DNA of 64,000 bases from Tragulus kanchil. Taxonomy: Eukaryota; Chordata; Mammalia; Artiodactyla; Tragulidae. Each line of letters begins with the position of its first letter. The first letter of the stretch is position 1. This document shows positions 44,634-55,997 of the stretch, one piece after another. The stretch lies in the NCBI GenBank assembly GCA_022376925.1, contig JAIOJX010000025.1, positions 95,631,608 to 95,695,607 on the forward strand. Reading direction: 5' to 3'. Made by a program: the position numbers and the translations under genes. Below the pieces are notes generated by a model. That model was given only the letters and a program-made list of their open reading frames with translations, had not been told where the DNA came from and ran no database searches.

Positions 44634-46906
44634 CAAGGTATCTCTGAATGGTAATAAGTAAGAGTATCCATTTTTCTTTTTCTATTTTTTTTTTTTTTTT
44701 ACTTCTTTTGTTTACTGAAACAAGAGTACAGTATGTATGGATAGACACATGGGCATATTCAGACAGAAAGAGCTATGGCCTTGTGGTAGGTTAAGTTACT
44801 GTTTTAAAAAACTCTTTTTTTTAAACATTTTATCTTGTATTGGGATATAACTGATTAACAATGTGTGATAGTTTCAGGTTTGTGTATTCCCAAATTTTCT
44901 ATGAGTATGTACTTCAGTTATTAATACAATCAGAAAAAAAATCTTTTTTTAAGGACAAGGATATATCATCAAACCGTTTTGTATCAGTTAATCTACACAT
45001 GTCTAACTCCGAGACACAAGCCCTGGAAGGAGAAACATTCTAATAAGGAAGAGGAAGTGCTGAGCCCTCCCTCCTGGCGATTTGACTTTCTGTGGCAGCT
45101 GCCTCCTCTTGGCTGTCCTATTCTGGTCTAAGCAGCTCAGTTGTGATCAATGTGTTATTTTTTCCACTAGGGACCTTGGTTTCACGAGGGAGGAGATTAA
45201 GGCAGTCTCGTTGCTGTTGTGGGTGTAATGGGGCATGGCAGGTGCCGCCTGAAGCTTCAATCCAGGAAATGGGCAGGCACAGGCCAAGTTGGGTGCAACC
45301 ACTCTATGCTGTCAGAATTAAGCTCTTGAACTCAGCCTTAAATAAACCTCTTCTGGAAATAAACACGTGACAACAACCGTAAGAGCATTTGCCTTTTGCA
45401 AAGCTGAGAGCATACCTGCTCGCCATACTGCCTAAAAACTTGTGGAATCATTACCTCCAAATCACCTTCAGGCGATTACTTTAGGGCCCCTCCATCCCTT
45501 GCCTCACTAAAGTGTTCTTTCCCAATCCAAGCACTGACTACATTACTGCTTAATACTCCCCCGGGTTCCTCATCACCCACCACAGTGGCTCTCAAACGTT
45601 GCCTGCTGTACCGTCCCTGAGGGTAGGATATGGTCCACGGAGGACTCACTGGGAAGCCTGCTGGCTTAGTAGGGACAGAGTCATGACTTGTGTCCAGATG
45701 GCAAAACACTGGACCAAGCAACCAGGCACACAGTGGGTCCTCTGTGAGAGTTGCGAAATAAACTAGCAAGGTATCTCTGAATGGTAATAAGTAAGAGTAT
45801 CCATTTTTCTTTTTCTATTTTTTTTTTTTTTTTACTTCTTTTGTTTACTGAAACAAGAGTACAGTATGTATGGATAGACACATGGGCATATTCAGACAGA
45901 AAGAGCTATGGCCTTGTGGTAGGTTAAGTTACTGTTTTAAAAAACTCTTTTTTTTAAACATTTTATCTTGTATTGGGATATAACTGATTAACAATGTGTG
46001 ATAGTTTCAGGTTTGTGTATTCCCAAATTTTCTATGAGTATGTACTTCAGTTATTAATACAATCAGAAAAAAAATCTTTTTTTAAGGACAAGGATATATC
46101 ATCAAACCGTTTTGTATCAGTTAATCTACACATGTCTAACTCCGAGACACAAGCCCTGGAAGGAGAAACATTCTAATAAGGAAGAGGAAGTGCTGAGCCC
46201 TCCCTCCTGGCGATTTGACTTTCTGTGGCAGCTGCCTCCTCTTGGCTGTCCTATTCTGGTCTAAGCAGCTCAGTTGTGATCAATGTGTTATTTTTTCCAC
46301 TAGGGACCTTGGTTTCACGAGGGAGGAGATTAAGGCAGTCTCGTTGCTGTTGTGGGTGTAATGGGGCATGGCAGGTGCCGCCTGAAGCTTCAATCCAGGA
46401 AATGGGCAGGCACAGGCCAAGTTGGGTGCAACCACTCTATGCTGTCAGAATTAAGCTCTTGAACTCAGCCTTAAATAAACCTCTTCTGGAAATAAACACG
46501 TGACAACAACCGTAAGAGCATTTGCCTTTTGCAAAGCTGAGAGCATACCTGCTCGCCATACTGCCTAAAAACTTGTGGAATCATTACCTCCAAATCACCT
46601 TCAGGCGATTACTTTAGGGCCCCTCCATCCCTTGCCTCACTAAAGTGTTCTTTCCCAATCCAAGCACTGACTACATTACTGCTTAATACTCCCCAGGGGT
46701 TCCTCATCACCCACCACAGTGGCTCTCAAACTTTTCCTGCTGTACCGTCCCTGAGGGTAGGATATGGTCCACGGAGGACTCACTGGGAAGCCTGCTGGCT
46801 TAGTAGGGACAGAGTCATGACTTGTGTCCAGATGGCAAAACACTGGACCAAGCAACCAGGCACACAGTGGGTCCTCTGTGAGAGTTGCCGAAATAAACTA
46901 GCAAGG
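44634..46906 (+). repeat. Tandem direct duplication D14 (unit 1,133 bp)
   Basis: Copy 1 is 44,634-45,766 and copy 2 is 45,767-46,906. Differences cluster in the last ~210 bases of copy 1 (cccccggg versus ccccagggg, acgttgcc versus acttttcc, ttgcgaa versus ttgccgaa). Confidence 0.95.
44808..44882 (-). mobile_element. L1 3' end remnant
   Basis: The text 'ttgggatataactgattaac' and 'gtgatagtttcaggtt' resembles the reverse of an L1 3' tail. It is doubled at 45,941-46,015. Confidence 0.5.
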
Positions 46907-48644
46907 ACTATTTGCTATTTACCACTGTATCCTCACCTGCAGAATCTTTGGCCTAGATTTCATAGAGGGTAAATGAATGAATGAGTGATGGGAAAAATTA
47001 GTGAAAAACTCCATATGACAAAGTGAGGACACCATTCAGATGAGCTATGAGCTACAGAAATTAAGTAGGGCTACCTTGGAAGAAAACATGCAATTAATAT
47101 TCCTGTCTAAATGATACACATTGGAATTTTGTGATTTTGACTTTCCTCAAGTAATAAAGTCAGAAGATATTAAATATGTAGTGAGCCCCTAATATGTGTC
47201 AAATCCTGAATCCAGGGCTATTTTCACTCAATTCAAATTCAATAGTAGTCTGTGCAGTTACGAAAACTCCAATTAGCATATTTTGGAGTTATCTGAGAGT
47301 TTGCCAGGGTAGGTTCTGGTAATAAAATTAAATATATAATCATCTCTATTTTCACTAATGGGTGGCAGTCTTCTTTCTCGTAGCTGAGTTCTCTTAGCCA
47401 GTCTTTTAAAGTCTGCCAGTTCTTGGGGGTAGGAAATGTAGGCAACACATCCTCCTGAACATCCCTTCTTTGCTTTTAAAAAAGAAAGAAAGGTCCAGGG
47501 GTTAAGGAATAATTCTCTGTCTCTACCTTATGTTTCTTGTCCAGTGAAAATGTGTGAAATAAACCTCTTCTGGAAATAAACACGTGACAACAACCGTAAG
47601 AGCATTTGCCTTTTGCAAAGCTGAGAGCATACCTGCTCGCCATACTGCCTAAAAACTTGTGGAATCATTACCTCCAAATCACCTTCAGGCGATTACTTTA
47701 GGGCCCCTCCATCCCTTGCCTCACTAAAGTGTTCTTTCCCAATCCAAGCACTGACTACATTACTGCTTAATACTCCCCAGGGGTTCCTCATCACCCACCA
47801 CAGTGGCTCTCAAACTTTTCCTGCTGTACCGTCCCTGAGGGTAGGATATGGTCCACGGAGGACTCACTGGGAAGCCTGCTGGCTTAGTAGGGACAGAGTC
47901 ATGACTTGTGTCCAGATGGCAAAACACTGGACCAAGCAACCAGGCACACAGTGGGTCCTCTGTGAGAGTTGCCGAAATAAACTAGCAAGGACTATTTGCT
48001 ATTTACCACTGTATCCTCACCTGCAGAATCTTTGGCCTAGATTTCATAGAGGGTAAATGAATGAATGAGTGATGGGAAAAATTAGTGAAAAACTCCATAT
48101 GACAAAGTGAGGACACCATTCAGATGAGCTATGAGCTACAGAAATTAAGTAGGGCTACCTTGGAAGAAAACATGCAATTAATATTCCTGTCTAAATGATA
48201 CACATTGGAATTTTGTGATTTTGACTTTCCTCAAGTAATAAAGTCAGAAGATATTAAATATGTAGTGAGCCCCTAATATGTGTCAAATCCTGAATCCAGG
48301 GCTATTTTCACTCAATTCAAATTCAATAGTAGTCTGTGCAGTTACGAAAACTCCAATTAGCATATTTTGGAGTTATCTGAGAGTTTGCCAGGGTAGGTTC
48401 TGGTAATAAAATTAAATATATAATCATCTCTATTTTCACTAATGGGTGGCAGTCTTCTTTCTCGTAGCTGAGTTCTCTTAGCCAGTCTTTTAAAGTCTGC
48501 CAGTTCTTGGGGGTAGGAAATGTAGGCAACACATCCTCCTGAACATCCCTTCTTTGCTTTTAAAAAAGAAAGAAAGGTCCAGGGGTTAAGGAATAATTCT
48601 CTGTCTCTACCTTATGTTTCTTGTCCAGTGAAAATGTGTGAAAT
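46473..48644 (+). repeat. Tandem direct duplication D15 (unit 1,084 bp)
   Basis: Copy 1 is 46,473-47,556 and copy 2 is 47,557-48,644. Its first ~430 bases also occur in D14 copy 1, giving three copies. The junction is 'tgtgtg|aaataaacc' while copy 2 goes on as 'tgtgtgaaattccc'. Confidence 0.96.
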
Positions 48645-50820
48645 TCCCTTTAAAATATTTATGTTTTAGCAGTCAAATTCTAGAAATGTCCTGATTTACT
48701 CATCAGGACTCTTCGAGATATAAAACCAGAAACCGAAATCCATCAGATTAGGAAAAAGTCAATTTATTGGTTCAGGTAGCGGGAAATCCCAAAGCTAGTG
48801 CTAGTTTTAGGTACAGATAGCTCCAAATGGCCCTTAAATGATGTCATCTAGATTATCTTTATACTTCTCACAGTTCTGCTTTTCTCTGAGTTGGCTTTAT
48901 TCTTTGGCAGGGTCTTGGAAAAGTAGCTTCAGGCAGGCATCAAGAGAACATTTTGCCAGCTCACCACACTCACAGAAAGAGTCCTCTTTGTCAATAGTTC
49001 CAACAAGAGTCTCAAGGTTGACTAGTCACCTGGGCAGGCTCATGGGTCTAACACTAATTCCTGCAGGCAATGGGATAGAATACACTAACTGACTAACTTC
49101 AGGTCATATGGGATCCAAGAGAATGGAGCTAACCTGCCTCAACCACACGGATGGAGGACTAAAGTAGGGTATGCGGCCAGCATCTCAAAGGATATTGGGA
49201 CTCTGGTACCAAAAGAATGGATGCTGTGTCAGCAAGACCAGATATCCACTACAGCTAATATTTCTGACTCTTCCAAGGAAACTCAATATGGTTCACTGAG
49301 CATCAGCTTCAGAACTGGAGTAGAGAAAACAAAAGATTAGGACGCAGACCCTAGTCTCATAGAGGAGACAAGAAGCAGGTACACACATATAGGTACATGC
49401 AAAACATCCAGATGGAAATATGGTGCAGAATGAAGCCCTTGTGGGACCTTGGAGGAAGCCCTGAGTTCCAAGGCTGAGTTCTATTCTCCTCAAGCAGTGT
49501 GATATTAGGCAAGTCCTCTAATATCTCTAGAAAACTTAAGTTTCTTCTCCTAGTAAGTGACATAGACAAATTAAACTGATATTTCCCAGAGGGAATGGAT
49601 GTGAACAGGGAGTCCAAAGTCCAGAAAAGTAAGTTTGACTGGATTCTTAAAAAAAAAGGGGTTTTTAGCTGAGTTCTCTTAGCCAGTCTTTTAAAGTCTG
49701 CCAGTTCTTGGGGGTAGGAAATGTAGGCAACACATCCTCCTGAACATCCCTTCTTTGCTTTTAAAAAAGAAAGAAAGGTCCAGGGGTTAAGGAATAATTC
49801 TCTGTCTCTACCTTATGTTTCTTGTCCAGTGAAAATGTGTGAAATTCCCTTTAAAATATTTATGTTTTAGCAGTCAAATTCTAGAAATGTCCTGATTTAC
49901 TCATCAGGACTCTTCGAGATATAAAACCAGAAACCGAAATCCATCAGATTAGGAAAAGTCAATTTATTGGTTCAGGTAGCGGGAAATCCCAAAGCTAGTG
50001 CTAGTTTTAGGTACAGATAGCTCCAAATGGCCCTTAAATGATGTCATCTAGATTATCTTTATACTTCTCACAGTTCTGCTTTTCTCTGAGTTGGCTTTAT
50101 TCTTTGGCAGGGTCTTGGAAAAGTAGCTTCAGGCAGGCATCAAGAGAACATTTTGCCAGCTCACCACACTCACAGAAAGAGTCCTCTTTGTCAATAGTTC
50201 CAACAAGAGTCTCAAGGTTGACTAGTCACCTGGGCAGGCTCATGGGTCTAACACTAATTCCTGCAGGCAATGGGATAGAATACACTAACTGACTAACTTC
50301 AGGTCATATGGGATCCAAGAGAATGGAGCTAACCTGCCTCAACCACACGGATGGAGGACTAAAGTAGGGTATGCGGCCAGCATCTCAAAGGATATTGGGA
50401 CTCTGGTACCAAAAGAATGGATGCTGTGTCAGCAAGACCAGATATCCACTACAGCTAATATTTCTGACTCTTCCAAGGAAACTCAATATGGTTCACTGAG
50501 CATCAGCTTCAGAACTGGAGTAGAGAAACAAAAGATTAGGACGCAGACCCTAGTCTCATAGAGGAGACAAGAAGCAGGTACACACATATAGGTACATGCA
50601 AAACATCCAGATGGAAATATGGTGCAGAATGAAGCCCTTGTGGGACCTTGGAGGAAGCCCTGAGTTCCAAGGCTGAGTTCTATTCTCCTCAAGCAGTGTG
50701 ATATTAGGCAAGTCCTCTAATATCTCTAGAAAACTTAAGTTTCTTCTCCTAGTAAGTGACATAGACAAATTAAACTGATATTTCCCAGAGGGAATGGATG
50801 TGAACAGGGAGTCCAAAGTC
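48465..50820 (+). repeat. Tandem direct duplication D16 (unit about 1,200 bp)
   Basis: Copy 1 is 48,465-49,665 and copy 2 is 49,666-50,820. The last ~45 bases of copy 1 (ccagaaaagtaagtttgact) are a corrupted version of 50,820 onward (caaataagtttgaag). One-base homopolymer indels also differ. The first ~180 bases are present three times because of D15. Confidence 0.95.
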
Positions 50821-50900
50821 AAATAAGTTTGAAGCATGGGTAACTTTGGCATATAACATGTAATTGTCTTTATCCTAGCACCTGGTCATTGAGGTTTTCA

Positions 50901-51060
50901 TTATTATTATAATGTCAACTAATGTCCCTCATTACATATTTTGGGACATGCTGGAACTGGAGGTTTTAAGACATATTTTTTTATTATTATAATTCCAATT
51001 GATGTCCCTCATTACATATTTTGGGAGATGCAGGACCAGGCTTTAAAAAATATTTATTTT
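50901..51060 (+). repeat. 80-bp diverged tandem repeat (two units)
   Basis: The stretch 'gtccctcattacatattttg' occurs at 50,924 and again at 51,004, with flanking ATT-rich sequence also repeated. The units differ at several sites, so this is a genuine old local duplication. D17 copies it at about 51,974-52,133. Confidence 0.8.
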
Positions 51061-51115
51061 AAAAATATTTATTTATACTTAAATAAATGTATAAATAAAT
51101 TTATAAATAAGAAAT

Positions 51116-51232
51116 AAAAATTTTGCTTAGTTGCCCTGCAGCATGTGGAATCTTCCTGGACCAGAGATGGAACACACATCCCCGGCATTGGCAGACAGTT
51201 TCTTCACCACTGGGCCACCAGGGAAGTCCCTG
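51116..51232 (-). mobile_element. tRNA-derived SINE head, reversed
   Basis: It reads 'gttgccctgcagcatgtgga' through 'gggccaccagggaagtccc'. It is doubled at 52,189-52,305. Confidence 0.75.
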
Positions 51233-53513
51233 GGCCAGGGGTTCTTCAGGTTTTGACACTGTGAGTTCGGGTGTCAAAAGTACAGAATAAATGCTAGGAG
51301 AGCTCAGGGGTCCTTTTATCTGGACAGTCATGTACTCAGGTCTTGCCAGGCAGGAAGACAGTGGGTGGGGACAGAGTGAGGAAGAATTCTAGGGAGAGAG
51401 TTTGGGCCAGGTGTGCATGCACAGGGTGCAAATGTTGTCCTGAACATTCATTGGGTATCTCATGTGGTGAGATGCTGATGTATGACTCAAAGATATCTCA
51501 GCATGCCAGTATAGTTGTGGTGGTGGAACTATAGGGGATTTTAATTGTTAAAACTTTTGCTTACTTGCACTTCAAAAATTTCTTACAGATATGTTTTACT
51601 TGGTTAATTAAAATTATTAAAGAAAAGGCAAAATTTAAAATATTTTTTAAAATCCCCAAACTATAAAAACCAATTAACCACATGGTTTCTATATCCAGTA
51701 TTTTATTAAGAAGAAAAGCTTTCCACATGGAAATATGGCAGAAGTCCTCCTAATATTTTCTCCAAGCAGTGTGATATTAGGCAAGTCCTCTAATATCTCT
51801 AGAAAACTTAAGTTTCTTCTCCTAGTAAGTGACATAGACAAATTAAACTGATATTTCCCAGAGGGAATGGATGTGAACAGGGAGTCCAAAGTCAAATAAG
51901 TTTGAAGCATGGGTAACTTTGGCATATAACATGTAATTGTCTTTATCCTAGCACCTGGTCATTGAGGTTTTCATTATTATTATAATGTCAACTAATGTCC
52001 CTCATTACATATTTTGGGACATGCTGGAACTGGAGGTTTTAAGACATATTTTTTTATTATTATAATTCCAATTGATGTCCCTCATTACATATTTTGGGAG
52101 ATGCAGGACCAGGCTTTAAAAAATATTTATTTTAAAAATATTTATTTATACTTAAATAAATGTATAAATAAATTTATAAATAAGAAATAAAAATTTTGCT
52201 TAGTTGCCCTGCAGCATGTGGAATCTTCCTGGACCAGAGATGGAACACACATCCCCGGCATTGGCAGACAGTTTCTTCACCACTGGGCCACCAGGGAAGT
52301 CCCTGGGCCAGGGGTTCTTCAGGTTTTGACACTGTGAGTTCGGGTGTCAAAAGTACAGAATAAATGCTAGGAGAGCTCAGGGGTCCTTTTATCTGGACAG
52401 TCATGTACTCAGGTCTTGCCAGGCAGGAAGACAGTGGGTGGGGACAGAGTGAGGAAGAATTCTAGGGAGAGAGTTTGGGCCAGGTGTGCATGCACAGGGT
52501 GCAAATGTTGTCCTGAACATTCATTGGGTATCTCATGTGGTGAGATGCTGATGTATGACTCAAAGATATCTCAGCATGCCAGTATAGTTGTGGTGGTGGA
52601 ACTATAGGGGATTTTAATTGTTAAAACTTTTGCTTACTTGCACTTCAAAAATTTCTTACAGATATGTTTTACTTGGTTAATTAAAATTATTAAAGAAAAG
52701 GCAAAATTTAAAATATTTTTTAAAATCCCCAAACTATAAAAACCAATTAACCACATGGTTTTTCTATATCCAGTATCTTTGATTAAGAAGAAAAGCTTTC
52801 CACATGAACAGTCACGTTTAAAGCTTCTTCCTTAAATCCTTGTCATTGGCACTTGCTGAACAATCCAAAAAACAAATGTAAGGATGACAGTTAAGAAAAA
52901 GAAACCATTCTCTACTCAACCTCTCATTTTCCCTCCTTACTCCTTATCTCCTTTCAGATGCTTTGGCTTCTAAGAGGAGTGCAGCAAGTACCACACTCAC
53001 CCTGCAGTTGACAGTGAAGGCAGACGAAATGCAAAGGCAGCAGGTGTCTTTAGGACACACACTCAGGCACAGTATTAAACTCATCCTGTGTCAAACATAT
53101 ATACAGAGTCCTAGAGTGCTGAATTCAGGCTGAGTGATTTGCTCTTACCGGTTTCCAAAATCTGAGATGTTCAGTGAGCCAGTATTAAAATGACATAAAT
53201 CATGATGATGGTGATAACAGTCAGGATGACCCTGATAATTTTATATTCTTGAAGGTTTATAAGAGGCCAACACTGAGGTCATGGCTATCTATACCTTCTC
53301 TCATCTGATCCTCACAATAATCCCAGCAGGTAATTGTTGCCAGATTTTACAGATTGGCAAATGAAAGCATGGAATGGTAAGTAACATGCTTGAGGCTCTG
53401 GGGCTAGAGAGCAACCAAACCAGGATTCTGTTCCATTCTTACTTTAAAGCCTATGTTCTTAACCCCTGTGGAAGCCATGTAAAGAAAATCAGAGTGCCAA
53501 CTAAGTAAAAATG

Positions 53514-53976
53514 TGTAAGGTCTGGTCCTGAGGCTCCTTTCCCCCACTTCCTACCTCCCCAACACAAGAAAGGCCAAGAAAGGCCTTGACTAGAAGACCC
53601 CTCACGCCAGATTGAACAAGGCCAATGAAAGACAGCCATGACACCAACGGAGGACCACCCTGCCCCCGCCAAAAGTTCTCACTGGAAAAAGGAAAGATCA
53701 AACTGCCCAATTTGCGAACGCCCCAACACCTGGCCTCAACCAGTCAGGTCGATGGTGCCCCAACCTGGCCATCTTTGGCCAGGGGCTCTGCTGACCACGT
53801 CACCTTACCTATAAAGGGGGCCCTCCCAGTCTTTGTGTGCGCTTTCCCTCACTCCCTCTCTCCTCTCCTCCCCGTGAGGGACGCCTGAGAGCGCCCGTCC
53901 AATAAAGCCTGCTCTGCCTCACCAATTCCGATCCTCCTTTCTCATTTTAAAACACCCAGCAGGGACCAACCTTACA
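53514..53976 (+). mobile_element. Solo LTR of an endogenous retrovirus, copy 1
   Basis: A 463-bp LTR begins TGTAAGG and ends CCTTACA (perfect short inverted ends) between 5-bp direct repeats AAATG (53,509-53,513 and 53,977-53,981). A TATA box (tataaag, 53,810) and a polyadenylation signal (aataaa, 53,901) mark U3, R and U5 in plus orientation. No internal viral genes adjoin it, so it is a recombination-derived solo LTR. Family not assigned. Confidence 0.85.
53810..53816 (+). promoter_or_regulatory. LTR TATA box
   Basis: TATAAAG in a G+C-rich context, about 90 bases before the LTR AATAAA. It marks the former retroviral promoter. Activity is unknown. Confidence 0.6.
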
Positions 53977-54659
53977 AAATGAACCAGAGTTCTGTGATTG
54001 GTAGGGTGCAGGCTAAGTTGCTCTAAAGGACTCTCCAAAACACAGAAGGTTAAATAAATTGACTTTTTCTCATTTTCCCTCCTTCCTCCTTATCTCCTTT
54101 CAGATGCTTTGGCTTCTAAGAGGAGTGCAGCAAGTACCACACTCACCCTGCAGTTGACAGTGAAGGCAGACGAAATGCAAAGGCAGCAGGTGTCTTTAGG
54201 ACACACACTCAGGCACAGTATTAAACTCATCCTGTGTCAAACATATATACAGAGTCCTAGAGTGCTGAATTCAGGCTGAGTGATTTGCTCTTACCGGTTT
54301 CCAAAATCTGAGATGTTCAGTGAGCCAGTATTAAAATGACATAAATCATGATGATGGTGATAACAGTCAGGATGACCCTGATAATTTTATATTCTTGAAG
54401 GTTTATAAGAGGCCAACACTGAGGTCATGGCTATCTATACCTTCTCTCATCTGATCCTCACAATAATCCCAGCAGGTAATTGTTGCCAGATTTTACAGAT
54501 TGGCAAATGAAAGCATGGAATGGTAAGTAACATGCTTGAGGCTCTGGGGCTAGAGAGCAACCAAACCAGGATTCTGTTCCATTCTTACTTTAAAGCCTAT
54601 GTTCTTAACCCCTGTGGAAGCCATGTAAAGAAAATCAGAGTGCCAACTAAGTAAAAATG

Positions 54660-55117
54660 TGTAAGGTCTGGTCCTGAGGCTCCTTTCCCCCACTTCCTAC
54701 CTCCCCAACACAAGAAAGGCCAAGAAAGGCCTTGACTAGAAGACCCCTCACGCCAGATTGAACAAGGCCAATGAAAGACAGCCATGACACCAACGGAGGA
54801 CCACCCTGCCCCCGCCAAAAGTTCTCACTGGACAAAGATCAAACTGCCCAATTTGCGAACGCCCCAACACCTGGCCTCAACCAGTCAGGTCGATGGTGCC
54901 CCAACCTGGCCATCTTTGGCCAGGGGCTCTGCTGACCACGTCACCTTACCTATAAAGGGGGCCCTCCCAGTCTTTGTGTGCGCTTTCCCTCACTCCCTCT
55001 CTCCTCTCCTCCCCGTGAGGGACGCCTGAGAGCGCCCGTCCAATAAAGCCTGCTCTGCCTCACCAATTCCGATCCTCCTTTCTCATTTTAAAACACCCAG
55101 CAGGGACCAACCTTACA
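54660..55117 (+). mobile_element. Solo LTR, D18 duplicate
   Basis: Block copy of the LTR with the same flanking AAATG repeats. It lacks 5 bases, so it is 458 bp. Because the flanks are duplicated as well, it is not a second insertion, and the pair is not a provirus. Confidence 0.85.
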
Positions 55118-55997
55118 AAATGAACCAGAGTTCTGTGATTGGTAGGGTGCAGGCTAAGTTGCTCTAAAGGACTCTCCAAAACACAGAAGGTTAAATAAAT
55201 TGACTTTTTCTCATAACAGTCCCAAGGCCAGTGGTGGTCAGAAGTGGGGGGAAGGTTCTGGTCTATGAATTCTCAGCTCTGTCACCCTCCACCTGCATCA
55301 GTCCTCCACTTGTAGCCTCCATTGTTTGGCCCCAATGACCTTGGGCCCAGATAGTAAAGGTCCAGGGCGAGCCACCTGTGCTTAGATTGGGGATAAACTG
55401 GAAGATGTATATGCCACCTCTCTCAGCACCCACAGGCCTACACTTAATCTCAGAGCCACAAGGAAGGCAGGGGGATGCAGTCTCTGGCTAGGCTGTCATG
55501 TGCTTAGCTAAAGCATAGGTAGTTCTATTACTAACAGGAAAAAAGACAGGCCGTTTCTCCTGTGCCAGTACCTAAAAAGTCGAAGTCTGATCTTGTCTTT
55601 TACCAAATGTACACCAGCTGTGTTATATACAAATGAGGAGGTGGAGGCTCAAAGATTTTAAGCAGTTTTCCCAATATCCTTCATCCCACTAGAGAAGAAT
55701 GGAAACTAGAGCTTGTGTCCTGGTTTCTTGTGTCCAATGTTCTTTTTCTCTAAATTGGGTCTTCAGTTTAAATTGAAAAGGTTACTGTCGAATTTCTAAG
55801 CAGCATCAGATAAATACGATGACCTTTAAAAACCATACCAGATTGTTCCACCACTCAAATGTTGAACAGCAATTCAAAGGAGTCAATAAAATGTCAAGAA
55901 GCAAGATGAATATATTCACAGAATGTTAAGACTGTAAACAAGATACCACCAAGACCATCTTTTTCATTTCATAAATAAGACAGCTTTGGCCCCAGGA

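Larger units (their letters stand above)
50690..52806 (+). repeat. Tandem direct duplication D17 (unit 1,073 bp)
   Basis: Copy 1 is about 50,690-51,762 and copy 2 is 51,763-52,806. Around 51,729-51,762 a noisy stretch contains 'ggaaatatgg', which recalls 50,613-50,625 with an apparent loss of ~55 bases. Small indels differ near 51,685-51,705. Confidence 0.93.
52922..55214 (+). repeat. Tandem direct duplication D18 containing a solo LTR (unit 1,146 bp)
   Basis: Copy 1 is 52,922-54,067 and copy 2 is 54,068-55,214. It carries an LTR. Copy 2 lacks 5 bases in the LTR (ggaaaaaggaaagatc versus ggacaaagatc), so the shift falls to 1,141 after that point. Confidence 0.95.

Noticed and set aside
45092..46503. 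A 92-residue frame followed by an AATAAA-like site, resembling a small gene or LTR
   Set aside because: There are no matching inverted ends or target repeats, no recognised protein family, and the second copy is from D14.
53514..55117. A provirus with two LTRs
   Set aside because: The sequence between the LTRs is host flank and not viral genes, and each LTR has the same AAATG flanks because the whole block is copied.
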